Shown: piece after piece, positions 48,401-57,856 of the stretch
Layout: each line of letters opens with the position of its first letter
How positions within the stretch are numbered: the stretch's first letter is position 1
DNA from: Desulfitobacterium dehalogenans ATCC 51507
GTDB taxonomy: Bacteria; Bacillota; Desulfitobacteriia; Desulfitobacteriales; Desulfitobacteriaceae
Assembly: GCF_000243155.2 (NCBI RefSeq)
Contig: NC_018017.1
Location: forward strand, 1,426,001-1,490,000
Length of the DNA stretch: 64,000 nucleotides
Direction: 5' to 3'
Notes under the pieces: generated by a model
The model's input: only the letters and a program-made list of their open reading frames with translations
What the model was told of the DNA's origin: nothing
Database searches by the model: none
Made by a program: the position numbers and the translations under genes

Positions 48401-49977
48401 TAATAGCACCTATTAGTGCCATTCCGTCTTGGGAGGGGTTTGAGTACCAACGGCATATAGCCTTATTTATAGCCTTGAAACATATATGGGATGAATTTGA
48501 AAAAGATAATGAGGGGGAAATCAATCTATATAAATTGGGAATTGAAGGTGCAGAGGACTTTTCAATTATAAAAGACGATCATTACATCAGTTTGCATCAA
48601 GTAAAAGAGGGTGCAGTAGTTAATCTAGATGATAATGATAAAATGTGTTTTATTTTATCTGCTTTGCAGTATGAGGTTGAAAGTGCCTATTTTCATATTG
48701 TCCCAGAAGCTAATATTTCGTCTGATTTTATAGAAAAAACTATAAAGAGCATTGATTATCTTATATCTGAACTAAATAAAGAAGTTAAGACAAAGGAAGA
48801 ATTTGGTGGGGAGATAACACTTTTAGAAACTGCTCATGGGGAAAAAATAAAAAAAGGCGATGCTCTATATAAACAAACTGAAGAAAGATTTATCGTAATT
48901 AGTCATATTACTTCCAATACGACTAAGGGTTCTGTGTATAAAATATTAGATTTTGTTTGTGCAGATAATAAAGAAAAAACGAATGTGGTTAATAAAATAA
49001 ATGAAGTTATATCAGAGTTATCTTCATACAGAGAGAAATTGAATGGTAAATCTGATTCAGATATATGGGAGGTATTCAGCGAGAGATTTGCTGCACCCAC
49101 AAACGTCATTCAAAATTCGTGTGAGATTATTGAGAAGATATTAAAAAAGACAAAACCCGAGGGAAGTATATTCTATAATGAAACGTATTATCAATTCATA
49201 TATGACAAGTTAGTCTTGCTCTCAAAAGAAGTGATACGTTCTCATAATACTCGCAGTAAAAAGAATTCTTGTAAAGTGGAGTTTTCCGAAATGCTTGATC
49301 TGATAATAAAAGATCATAAGGCAGAGAGTAATACAACAGAATATCAGTATTATGAGTTGCTTCAGTTGATCAACGATACATTTAAAAAATATCCTAATAG
49401 CAGCCGAACGGATTGTGTTTGTAGTGACTGCGAGAGTTGCACCACTTTTGATGAGTGTAATTTATATCATCAGATGATAGAAATTTGCAATAAGAGCTAC
49501 GAAGATAAAAAGGATTTTTTATATAAGCTGCTCTTAAGAACTCCTAAGAATAATTTGCCAAGAGAAGCGGTTATTAACAATTTATTCATTACATTATTGA
49601 AAGAAATTGAATGTTTGAAGTGTTATGATTCCAATGTTATTTTGGCTGAAAAAAACAAAGAAATATATCGATTAACATTGGATGAAAATGAGTATATTGA
49701 AGATTTTGAAGCCCAATTGCGTAAAGAATTAAGCTTAAACAATGCAGATAAATTTCTTATTTATGAAAGTGATGTCTTAATTACCGACAGATTAGATAAG
49801 CTTGATTATAGATACAATCAAAATAACTTTAATGTTATGGGGGCGAATGAATTAGATGAAATTGTGGATATAACTTCTGATTCTGTTGAACGGCAAAAAA
49901 TTAATTACAACAAATCAAAAGTCATGAGAATAATAAGCAAAGATATTGCAAAGGGGGAACTGATAGATAATGGATGA
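48397..49977 (+). CDS. ABC-3C system effector/C-terminal-domain protein with nuclease-like N terminus
   Basis: 526 residues. N-terminal 80 residues (GFEYQRHIALFIAL, GIEGAEDFSIIK, ISLHQVKEG) show the E..D..QxK layout of restriction-endonuclease-fold domains of the DUF4297/Cap4 type. Near 338-352 is CVCSDCESCTTFDEC, five cysteines that may bind zinc. The C-terminal region is helical, the expected place for the conserved CTD that defines ABC-3C. Such systems couple an effector to an ABC ATPase through a middle component (established); function in DNA cleavage is inferred. Overlaps the next gene by eight bases. Confidence 0.72.
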   Translation: MIIAPISAIPSWEGFEYQRHIALFIALKHIWDEFEKDNEGEINLYKLGIEGAEDFSIIKDDHYISLHQVKEGAVVNLDDNDKMCFILSALQYEVESAYFHIVPEANISSDFIEKTIKSIDYLISELNKEVKTKEEFGGEITLLETAHGEKIKKGDALYKQTEERFIVISHITSNTTKGSVYKILDFVCADNKEKTNVVNKINEVISELSSYREKLNGKSDSDIWEVFSERFAAPTNVIQNSCEIIEKILKKTKPEGSIFYNETYYQFIYDKLVLLSKEVIRSHNTRSKKNSCKVEFSEMLDLIIKDHKAESNTTEYQYYELLQLINDTFKKYPNSSRTDCVCSDCESCTTFDECNLYHQMIEICNKSYEDKKDFLYKLLLRTPKNNLPREAVINNLFITLLKEIECLKCYDSNVILAEKNKEIYRLTLDENEYIEDFEAQLRKELSLNNADKFLIYESDVLITDRLDKLDYRYNQNNFNVMGANELDEIVDITSDSVERQKINYNKSKVMRIISKDIAKGELIDNG

Positions 49978-50767
49978 TTTGATTAATAAAATCTTTAACT
50001 CATACAATTATATTAAGGTAACCGGTGTTGGCAGAACAAATATAAAATTCTACAAGCATGAACACACGGAAATAGCAAATTATTTCATCATTAACTCTAT
50101 AGATTGTAGGGCAATTGAAAAAGATGAGGCAGAAGTAATTAATGCATTAGAACAGCTTGAAAATGAATACTCAAAAGGCATCCATTCGGACAACATTTCG
50201 TTTAAGCAACAAATAATAGAATCCTTTGGTAACGTAAAAGAAGCCAGCCAGATAGATAAGAATACATCGGCAATCTATCTATTATTATTTGAAAACATAG
50301 AAAATATGAGCAATTATAGAAATGCTGTTTATTCAATAGAAGAATCACCCAATTATTTCAAAAGGTATGTTTTGCCTTATACACAAAAACAACTAGAGCA
50401 ATTGAAAAATTCGCTATCCCAATTTAGTGACAGATCATTAGTAGATGCATTGTGTCAAATTGCAGATGATGAGGATAATTATTTTAAGTTGGTTGAAGGT
50501 AAAGATTTAGATAGTACATATGGCTTGGTAATTCGAATGTTCTCTAAACTTCCATTTTTGCAGTATAAGTTTAAAACTGAATTAGCACCTGAGCCTATTG
50601 AAAAACAGGTTGAACGTGGTTTAATAGACAAGCAAATCAAGTACCATAAAATTTTGAATAATGTTGAATCTAACATTGAGGAGATACTTCTATTAGAAGA
50701 TGACCTTAAAGTTGATGAGGATGATTTGGAAAAAGAAATCAAAAAATTGTTGAAAGGGGTAAAATAG
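49970..50767 (+). CDS. ABC-3C system middle component-like protein
   Basis: 265 residues, mostly helical and acidic with a KKLLKGVK tail; no catalytic motif. Its place between the nuclease-like gene and the Rad50-like ATPase, with overlaps of 8 and 1 bases, is that of the middle component in ABC-3C operons. N-terminal 100 residues contain mixed strands (NIKFYKHEHTEIANYFIINS). Call rests on context more than sequence. Confidence 0.65.
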   Translation: MDDLINKIFNSYNYIKVTGVGRTNIKFYKHEHTEIANYFIINSIDCRAIEKDEAEVINALEQLENEYSKGIHSDNISFKQQIIESFGNVKEASQIDKNTSAIYLLLFENIENMSNYRNAVYSIEESPNYFKRYVLPYTQKQLEQLKNSLSQFSDRSLVDALCQIADDEDNYFKLVEGKDLDSTYGLVIRMFSKLPFLQYKFKTELAPEPIEKQVERGLIDKQIKYHKILNNVESNIEEILLLEDDLKVDEDDLEKEIKKLLKGVK

Positions 50768-53175
50768 TGAGTTATAAAATTGAAAGTCTAAAAGTACGCA
50801 ATTTTAAGTGTTTTGACTATAAGAAATTCTATGAATTTTATTTTGTACATGATACAAATCCTACTATTTTATCGGGACCTAATGGATTTGGAAAAACAAC
50901 ATTTTTTGATGCCATTGAGCTGATTTTTACTAAAAGAATCACACGTTTAAATTCGGAGATCGAAGATGGAAGAACCAACCTTGGTAAAAATATTCTGTTA
51001 AATACATCAAGTGAATGCGGATATTTAATATTAACATTGATAAATGAAAGACATGAAAAGATAACTATTATTGCAAAGATAGATAATAGTCTTACGAAGC
51101 TTACCATTGATACTGCTATCAAATTCACTTGTATTGAAGGAGAAGTTGATACAAATAAATTTGATGAATTTTTAAGTAGTGATATAAATTGGAAGGACGA
51201 TATTTTAGGTTTCAAGAATTTAAATTACATAAAAGAGCATTTCAATATTTACTATTACGTTTCTCAAGCTGAATCCGTTCATTTTCTTAAAAATAGTATA
51301 TCCAGTAGAAAAGACAGCATGACAAGACTTCTTCAAACAGAAACTATACAAGGAAAGATCGATAAAATAGAGAAAAATTTAATTGGAGCAACAAAGGCAA
51401 AAAATGGAGTTTTGATTAATGATGAAATAAAAGCTACAAAAGCTGAGTTAGAGAATAAGATAGCTAATTTAAAAATGAAATTAGATGATGCCGGGGGAGT
51501 ATATAAAGAAACGAGTTATACTCCGTTACTTGTTTATCCTCAAAATTATGAAATGAAAAAATGGGATGTTGAGAATCTAGAATTAAAGGATATTTCAGAG
51601 AAACAACTCTTAGCATATATTGATGAAATAAATGGCATCTATAACCTATATCATGATTTACCTGACTATAGGAAACACCTGAAAAATAATGAAATAATGA
51701 TGTTCTCAAATGACAATGAAGCAATCTCAAATTACACAAAATTTAATGTATTTATGGATGGTAATAAGTTTAATCTTAAACAAGTTGAAGATGAAATTGA
51801 AAAATCTAACCGATTACTGGATGTGTTTAAATACAGTACTTTCTTCCGTAGTGGATTGGATATTTCAAAATATAAAAAAGAAGACATGATTTCTTTGCAA
51901 GAATTAGGAATGATTCAGGAGACGTTAGTAATTGATGACGTAGATATTATTGTTAGCGAAATAAAAGTGCTAAATTCCCAACTCGGAGAGAACCAAAAGA
52001 AGACAAATGAACTGATACAAGCTAGAGAGAAACTTCATTCAGTTAGAGAAAACAATGCAAACGCAAGTCGCTGTCCTTATTGCGATAGCACTTTTGATAA
52101 ACCTGAGTTATTGGAAGAAGCATATAGCGCTTTAAGTACTCAGTTGAAAAGCTCACAAGATAATATTTCTGCTGAAATAAAAAGCAAGAAAGAAAAACTA
52201 TCTATTTATTCCAAATCAACAGTTAATTCAATAGGAGAATTACTTGCGAACATAGATGACAACCAAATTGAAAAAATTCGTACCGTTGCAAGTGAGTATT
52301 CTATACTTCTTAAGTCAGAAAAGAAAATAGATGATATTTCAAAAATTCATGAATTTGTTGGAGCCGTTAATTCGTGGAGAGAACTAGATGAGACAAACAA
52401 AATTATTGAACTGAAAAGAATTATCGAGTCTAAGCTTTCTGACTATGAAAACAAGACTTTCTCAGAGAATTTAAGGCTCTATAATTATGACAATATATTT
52501 AAGGAAAATGCTGATCTATTATCAATGGAACAATCAAATTTAAATGACAAAACTGCCACAGATAATAAAATTATGTTTGTAAGATATCAAAATAGTCTTC
52601 TGAGAAATAATGAGATCGATCAGATTAAAAATCATATCAAGACATTAATCATCAAATTGAAGAAACTTGAAAAAGTCAGAAATAACTTCGATGATTTAAA
52701 GACTTTGTATAATGTTGCAATTGATGAATACAAGAACTTAGTTCTGAAGAAGTTGCGCGTACCACTCCTAATATACACAGGGAAAATATTGCAGGATTAT
52801 CAAAATGGTCTTGGTGTATTTATTAATAAAGACGAAATGAGATTTGTTTCGAATGGTGATGCAAAACATGACATACTCAACACATTCAGCTCAGGGCAGT
52901 TATCTGGGTTTGTACTATCCTTTTTGTTTGCAATGAATAAGCGGTATATTTCAGAACAAACAGATGACATAGGATTTATTCTAATTGATGACCCGGTACA
53001 AACTATGGATGATATTAATATAGCATCATTCATAGAAGTGCTAAGGAATGATTTTCCAAACAAACAGATTATTTTATCTACACATGAGACTGACAAAGAA
53101 AACTATATACTCTACAAATTTTTAAAATATAACCTAAAAGGCCAATCATTCAATGTTAAAGATGAAATGTACTAA
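50767..53175 (+). CDS. Rad50/SMC-like ABC ATPase of the ABC-3C system
   Basis: 802 residues: Walker A GPNGFGKTT at 37-45, long coiled coil, a zinc-hook-like CPYC at about 435 with no second CxxC in the coil, signature FSSGQLSG near 706, Walker B GFILIDDPVQTMDD near 735 and H-switch LSTHETD near 770. The family recognises DNA or acts as sensor and drives effector activation. GTG start overlaps the preceding stop by one base (TAGTGAG). Codon use is AT-rich compared with the core genes. Confidence 0.85.
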   Translation: MSYKIESLKVRNFKCFDYKKFYEFYFVHDTNPTILSGPNGFGKTTFFDAIELIFTKRITRLNSEIEDGRTNLGKNILLNTSSECGYLILTLINERHEKITIIAKIDNSLTKLTIDTAIKFTCIEGEVDTNKFDEFLSSDINWKDDILGFKNLNYIKEHFNIYYYVSQAESVHFLKNSISSRKDSMTRLLQTETIQGKIDKIEKNLIGATKAKNGVLINDEIKATKAELENKIANLKMKLDDAGGVYKETSYTPLLVYPQNYEMKKWDVENLELKDISEKQLLAYIDEINGIYNLYHDLPDYRKHLKNNEIMMFSNDNEAISNYTKFNVFMDGNKFNLKQVEDEIEKSNRLLDVFKYSTFFRSGLDISKYKKEDMISLQELGMIQETLVIDDVDIIVSEIKVLNSQLGENQKKTNELIQAREKLHSVRENNANASRCPYCDSTFDKPELLEEAYSALSTQLKSSQDNISAEIKSKKEKLSIYSKSTVNSIGELLANIDDNQIEKIRTVASEYSILLKSEKKIDDISKIHEFVGAVNSWRELDETNKIIELKRIIESKLSDYENKTFSENLRLYNYDNIFKENADLLSMEQSNLNDKTATDNKIMFVRYQNSLLRNNEIDQIKNHIKTLIIKLKKLEKVRNNFDDLKTLYNVAIDEYKNLVLKKLRVPLLIYTGKILQDYQNGLGVFINKDEMRFVSNGDAKHDILNTFSSGQLSGFVLSFLFAMNKRYISEQTDDIGFILIDDPVQTMDDINIASFIEVLRNDFPNKQIILSTHETDKENYILYKFLKYNLKGQSFNVKDEMY

Positions 53176-53282
53176 TTTATCATTATGAATCGATTTGGGT
53201 TTTTATCTTTAAGTAAAAGGACAATCTCATAGATGAGGCACGTACAGTTGAAATTAGGAGACTGAGAACTGTCATTCCAATC

Positions 53283-53456
53283 ATGGCAATTGAAGAATGT
53301 ACACAAATGTATGGTAGGCCTATGTTGCTCAACGAAAAGGAAGATGCTGTTGTATTCCGTATATTTGGTGGACATGCAATTGTTATGAAGGAAATCTGTG
53401 AGTGCTACCTACCAGAATTTCTAGAAGATTTTATAAGCGATAAGCCCGAAAGGTAA
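53283..53456 (+). pseudogene. Fragment of an unrecognised gene
   Basis: A frame open from about 53220 to TAA 53454-53456 with the first ATG at 53283 (MAIEECTQMYGRPMLLNEKE). Protein-like but no ribosome site; the N terminus appears lost. The rest of the 53176-53628 gap shows only AT-rich sequence. Confidence 0.35.
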
Positions 53457-53628
53457 CTATTTATCGTTAAATGGTTTATTAAAATTTGTGTTTTTGAGTT
53501 TGCTAAGCTAGTTCGGCTTGGTGAAAACACAGCATGAATACTAAAGAAAATCTCCTCAAGGTATACAAAAATAGTTTGCATATTTAAACGGCAATAGGTG
53601 TGAAGTTCAATTACGTCGAGGTGATCTT

Positions 53629-54249
53629 ATGTTACAAGCACTTGAATATAAAGATATTTTATCTGATATCGAAGAAAACGATCTATCGAATGATATCATA
53701 GGTATTTTACTGGCACGGCCTAAATCTGATGCGGGTAGAACTATTGTTGACAGCCTTCCATATTATCATCATCGCTCTGGTAAAAATGTTAATTTCTATT
53801 TGCCCGGATATGGAGCTTACTGGCATAATGCATACCCTGACGAAGAACATATTGTGTCTATTGAGGGGACTAGATGGTCATTTAGCAATACAATGTATGC
53901 CAAGTTCATTGAGGATTTTGAGAAAGAGTCCACATGGAAATATTCGGGTGAGAGCGAACTGATACTTTTGGATTGCCACAACCAAAAGCTTGACTATTCT
54001 AAAATACTTGTATTTCATTTGGATGCAATGTTACAGGATAAAACAATATCTTCTGTTAACAGCTTTTTTGAAAAACTCTTTAGATTTTTTGCACAGAATT
54101 CAACTATTGTGCAGTTTAGTAATAGAATGGGCTCTGAAACTTTAGGTCAAGTTACCCTATCCACTATTTTAGAAAAATTACCGTTAAACTTAGGAGCCTT
54201 GTTTGTAAAAGCTAAACATTACGCAATAATAGATAAAACAAAGAGTTGA
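53629..54249 (+). CDS. Unrecognised protein in the defence island
   Basis: 206 residues, cytoplasmic, mixed alpha/beta (DIIGILLARPKSDAGRTIVD, NVNFYLPGYGAYWHNAYPDEE). Residues such as LARPKSDAGR and FYLPGYGAYW look conserved-type and I have a vague memory of similar proteins beside defence genes, but no function is known to me. GAGGTGAT precedes the ATG. Not fused to a recognisable domain; next gene 154 bases downstream. Confidence 0.6.
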   Translation: MLQALEYKDILSDIEENDLSNDIIGILLARPKSDAGRTIVDSLPYYHHRSGKNVNFYLPGYGAYWHNAYPDEEHIVSIEGTRWSFSNTMYAKFIEDFEKESTWKYSGESELILLDCHNQKLDYSKILVFHLDAMLQDKTISSVNSFFEKLFRFFAQNSTIVQFSNRMGSETLGQVTLSTILEKLPLNLGALFVKAKHYAIIDKTKS

Positions 54250-54301
54250 GTAAGTATTTGTGAGATATCTACCTTTTCCCCTAAGGTCCACCAGTTTTGA
54301 G

Positions 54302-54350
54302 TGCCATTTTTTGATCCTCAGGCATGTGGCGTGTAGACTATAATTCTCTG
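54302..54350. repeat. Intergenic repeat, copy C (partial)
   Basis: TGCCATTTTTTGATCCTCAG, then GCATGTGG and TATAATTCT aligns with the first 50 bases of copies A and B. Lies 54 bases before the next gene. Confidence 0.5.
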
Positions 54351-54403
54351 AAAAAATAAATTAAGGAAATTAAATATAGAAGTTAGTTAGGGAGGAGAAT
54401 TAT

Positions 54404-55594
54404 ATGTTTATACCTAGTTATGAAGATCAATGTCAGATGAAAAGTGAACGCTCAGGAATTTTTTTCTCCAAAATTGGTGAGCCAGAGCATCCATATATGT
54501 TGATCAAATTACCTCAAGTAGTTTTAAAGTCAGTATATGCGGGTTGCTCGCTTGCTATTGCATTTTCTGCGTTAAACGTAAGGAATCAGACATATTTGGC
54601 GTGTGGCTTAATAATTTGGGATGATATAGCCAGCCCTATGATCACTTATCAATTAATAAGGTCAGAAAATGAGTTTAATTCAATACGAGAAGGGATATCG
54701 AAGAAGTTACTCCCGATACATTTCTTTGATGAACTTGTAAGACCCATAGTTTCAGCTACATCAAGGTTTAACTCGAGTGAGTTTTATTCTTATATGAATA
54801 ATATTTATGATTTTATTGATGTTGAGAATGATGATGATTTGTATGAAGAATATAAAATGCAGGTTGAAGCTCGTATGGCAGGAAGAGACGCTGACTGTAT
54901 TATTTGTAAATTAGAAGTTCAGTTTGGCGAACCGAATGAGATTTTTATTCCATTAGTCGGTAGATTTTCGATTGATGATAAAGATGAAGGGGGCTGCTTA
55001 GAAGACTCGGTATTTCATTTAGTTGAGGCATTTTATGCCATTGGAAATTCCGTGAAATCACCACAGCTAGACACTGAAAATCGAAGGGAATTAACCGACA
55101 TTTTAGCATGGGACGAGTACCATACTTGTTTTATTGAATCCAAATGCTTATCAATATTAGATAGACCAATTATTGATAAGGATAAAAGAATCAAAAATAT
55201 TACAAAACATTTGGATAAAGCACTTAATCAACTTGAGGGTGCTGTAAAAAAATATCGTAGAAATGAAATGATATTAAATGAAAAATTAGAGATTATTAAT
55301 ATTCCACATAAAAGAGAAAATGGAATTATTGACTGTATTGTTCTTATATCAGAGATGTATCCATTCCTTGATTGGGAAAGTATCGGGAAAGAGTTATTAA
55401 CTAGGTCAAAGAATGCTGGTGCATTTTTTCATGTTTTCGATTTGTCTGAGTTGCAACAATTGATAGGAGTAAGTAAAACTACTACAGTATGGAATGCTAA
55501 TTTATTCAAAAGATGGGAGAAGATAAAAGAAACTGAAAATGCTTTTGTGAGATCTAAAATCGTGTTTATTGATGAAACGTCGGAAAATCTATAG
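54404..55594 (+). CDS. Unrecognised protein, 396 residues, defence-island neighbour
   Basis: No motif, signal peptide or membrane helix that I recognise; N-terminal half strand-rich (YLACGLIIWDDIASPMITYQ), helical middle (DDLYEEYKMQVEARM), then DCIICKLEVQFGE with two Cys. C-terminal third helical with possible coiled coil. GGGAGGAG precedes the ATG. Located between repeat copies, possibly a single-gene cassette; function unknown. Confidence 0.55.
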   Translation: MFIPSYEDQCQMKSERSGIFFSKIGEPEHPYMLIKLPQVVLKSVYAGCSLAIAFSALNVRNQTYLACGLIIWDDIASPMITYQLIRSENEFNSIREGISKKLLPIHFFDELVRPIVSATSRFNSSEFYSYMNNIYDFIDVENDDDLYEEYKMQVEARMAGRDADCIICKLEVQFGEPNEIFIPLVGRFSIDDKDEGGCLEDSVFHLVEAFYAIGNSVKSPQLDTENRRELTDILAWDEYHTCFIESKCLSILDRPIIDKDKRIKNITKHLDKALNQLEGAVKKYRRNEMILNEKLEIINIPHKRENGIIDCIVLISEMYPFLDWESIGKELLTRSKNAGAFFHVFDLSELQQLIGVSKTTTVWNANLFKRWEKIKETENAFVRSKIVFIDETSENL

Positions 55595-55664
55595 CACTGT
55601 TGGCTACTATTTTTCTTGCGTATCTGTAATATAACTTTACACTAAGGGGATACCAGGTAGATAC

Positions 55665-55827
55665 GGCATCTTTTTTGTATCCTCAAGGCACGTTGAGAGT
55701 ATAGTAATGATGACGTTTAGTGGTCAAAAGGAAAAATAGGAGGGTTTAAACACCATATATAGCGTTTTGGGAGCAAAAAAAGAGCAAAAAACGGGTCGAA
55801 AAAAGCATTTTTTGACCCGTTTTTTTG
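55665..55827. repeat. Intergenic repeat, copy B
   Basis: Part of a 1 kb gap (55595-56611) with no intact gene. It aligns with copy A over about 160 bases and ends in the hairpin AAAAACGGGTC..AAAAA / TTTTT.GACCCGTTTTTT (about 55786-55827), a bidirectional-looking terminator. May encode a small RNA or be an element end. Confidence 0.6.
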
Positions 55828-56132
55828 CACATTCTATAAATGGCATCAGCTATAACCCTGAGTATTAGCAAATCTTTGTAAAGATTGACAGGAATCTGAA
55901 GATAAAGAAGGCGGGTTTCCGGAACAAGATGCGAAGATTGACAATCTGAAGGAAGTTAACTGACGAAAGATTTTATAAGACTGATGTAGCTGATATAGAG
56001 TGACTTTTGCGATAATTCAGTCGATTACATCGCTAAAAGCATACATGTTTAATAACTCTTCTCCTATGATACTATTAATGGTAACATTAAATTGCAATTG
56101 TTTGGTAGTATTTACTAGAGGAAGTATGTAGT

Positions 56133-56200
56133 AGCGTCAAGCGAAAAGTTGACCACTGTGATAGCCAAAAAATTGACCACCCCAAGGCGGTTACTTTCGA
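56133..56200. repeat. Relic of an insertion-sequence end (IS21-like multiple terminal repeat)
   Basis: GTTGACCAC and ATTGACCAC occur 25 bases apart, a layout like IS21-family ends. The following hairpin AACCGTG/CACGGTT and a 35-codon frame at 56359-56466 after GGAAGGAG (MGRKINGLNSF...) end quickly, consistent with a deleted transposase. Low confidence on family. Confidence 0.35.
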
Positions 56201-56559
56201 TTAAATGTTTTATGTTATCGAGGGCTAATTTAAGGGGTTAATGGAACCGTGGCGACTTGTCACGGTTTCATTATTTGTAGTTTTTTTTTGTGAGGATTAG
56301 TTTTATATTGTTAACAGAACGTATGTTTTGTATAATGTTTATGGAAGGAGATGGTAGTATGGGAAGAAAGATAAACGGGCTCAACAGTTTCATATTAACC
56401 CCAAAACAGTGGATCGAACAAACCAATGCTGTCGGCATAATATCAGAACAAGGTCGTTATGGCTGAACTTATGCACTCAGGATATGCTTTCGGATTTGCC
56501 ACATGGATTTCAGTTAATAATGATGGCGAAAAGTGCAGGAAGGTGAAATGAGAAAGTCT

Positions 56560-56601
56560 ACCACAATAGTAGTGGTTTTTGGAGCAAAAAAGGGCAAAAG
56601 G
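56560..56601. repeat. Intergenic repeat, copy D (partial)
   Basis: CCACAATAGTAGTGG, TTTTTGGAGCAAAAAAGGGC resembles the ends of copies A and B (TTTTGGGAGCAAAAAAAGAGC). Lies directly before the SIR2/AbiH-like gene. Confidence 0.5.
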
Positions 56602-56611
56602 AGGTGTTGTT

Positions 56612-57670
56612 TTGAAAAAAGCTATTATTATAGGAAATGGTTTCTCTTCTCAAATAATTGAGTATTACAAAAGTAAAAATCTTATGGCCGAACTAAAAAA
56701 TCGTTTACCTGACGAATTGCAACAGGTAGAAAATTTCTTCTCCAAATTTCGGTTGCATAATAAGTTTGAAAATGTAGAGCCAGTGCAAGTTCTATATAGT
56801 CATGGAATCTATGAATCTTTAGATGATGGCAGTTTAGAAGGGGTACAACCTTGGCCTACTGGCTTGTATATAGAACCTAACATAGAGATGCATATTATCA
56901 ATGTATTAAAAGAATATGGATTTACTCAGGCTGAAAGTGTCTGCCGAGAATATTTTTATGATGCTGGACTAGTTTATGAGATATATAAAAGTAATATTTC
57001 AGGTATTGAGTCACCTTTGAAAATTATTGATATGGCAAGAAAAATAGAAATGATTCCTGATTCTTTATATGAAAAGTTTTCATCTGAAATAAATATGATT
57101 TTATATAATAACGGCGATTTTCATTTAAAGTATAGTGATGATGAAAAACAATTTGATCATACAGATAAAATAAATAAAAAGAAACTGGAAGGGTATTTTC
57201 GGAAGTTTAAAACCATATATACAACAAATTATGATTTAATATTGGATGATATATTTCATAATAAAGTTAAGCATCTTCATGGTGGGTTTTGTTGTAAATC
57301 ATTTAATCAAGTTGATTATTCATCATCAAATAAGTCTGAATACATAATAGTACTTGGCGTTAATGGAACACAAAAACTGGGCTTAATGAAACATAAAAAG
57401 AGTAATCAAACTCTATTTATGTCGTATTTGAATAACTTAGCCTCAGAAGATCTGGATGAACTTCATATTTTGGGATATAGTGGTGAGAATGATCAACATA
57501 TTAATGAAGCTATACGAAATAATCATTTAATAAAAAAAGTTATATATTATTGCGAGCCGGATAAAGTTAGTAACGCTTCATTTCATTATTTAGTTTCAAC
57601 ACGCTTTGCCGAACAGAAAAAGGAATGTAATTTAGAATCTTGGAATGTAATTTGGGAAAAAATCAAATAA
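56612..57670 (+). CDS. SIR2/AbiH-like protein, candidate abortive-infection NADase
   Basis: 352 residues. A Rossmann start (KKAIIIGNGFSSQIIEYYK), FKTIYTTNYDLILDDIF, VKHLHGGF and LHILGYSGENDQHI recall SIR2-like and AbiH/DUF4917 proteins, whose members deplete NAD+ or abort phage infection. No fused sensor domain seen, so standalone. TTG start with AGGAGGTG seven to eight bases before it; the upstream frame includes repeat copy D. The NAD-binding role is inferred from motif resemblance. Confidence 0.65.
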   Translation: MKKAIIIGNGFSSQIIEYYKSKNLMAELKNRLPDELQQVENFFSKFRLHNKFENVEPVQVLYSHGIYESLDDGSLEGVQPWPTGLYIEPNIEMHIINVLKEYGFTQAESVCREYFYDAGLVYEIYKSNISGIESPLKIIDMARKIEMIPDSLYEKFSSEINMILYNNGDFHLKYSDDEKQFDHTDKINKKKLEGYFRKFKTIYTTNYDLILDDIFHNKVKHLHGGFCCKSFNQVDYSSSNKSEYIIVLGVNGTQKLGLMKHKKSNQTLFMSYLNNLASEDLDELHILGYSGENDQHINEAIRNNHLIKKVIYYCEPDKVSNASFHYLVSTRFAEQKKECNLESWNVIWEKIK

Positions 57671-57856
57671 CACGGTAAGGGAAATGTTCCTTTGGGCGGA
57701 TAGTTCAGGGAAATTTTTGTTAGGGGGCGTACTTTTTACTCAGAAATAGGCAAATAGATGCTGTGTCAGAATTGAGAAGGTGAAATGTAGGTAAAAATAA
57801 AGGGTTTTGGGCTTTATAAAGCTGATGGGATTAGATATAACAGGAGGATTTATTTT

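Noticed and set aside
55595-56611. Retron or CRISPR-like RNA locus in the 1 kb gap
   Set aside because: No reverse transcriptase or cas gene nearby, and the repeats are not regularly spaced.
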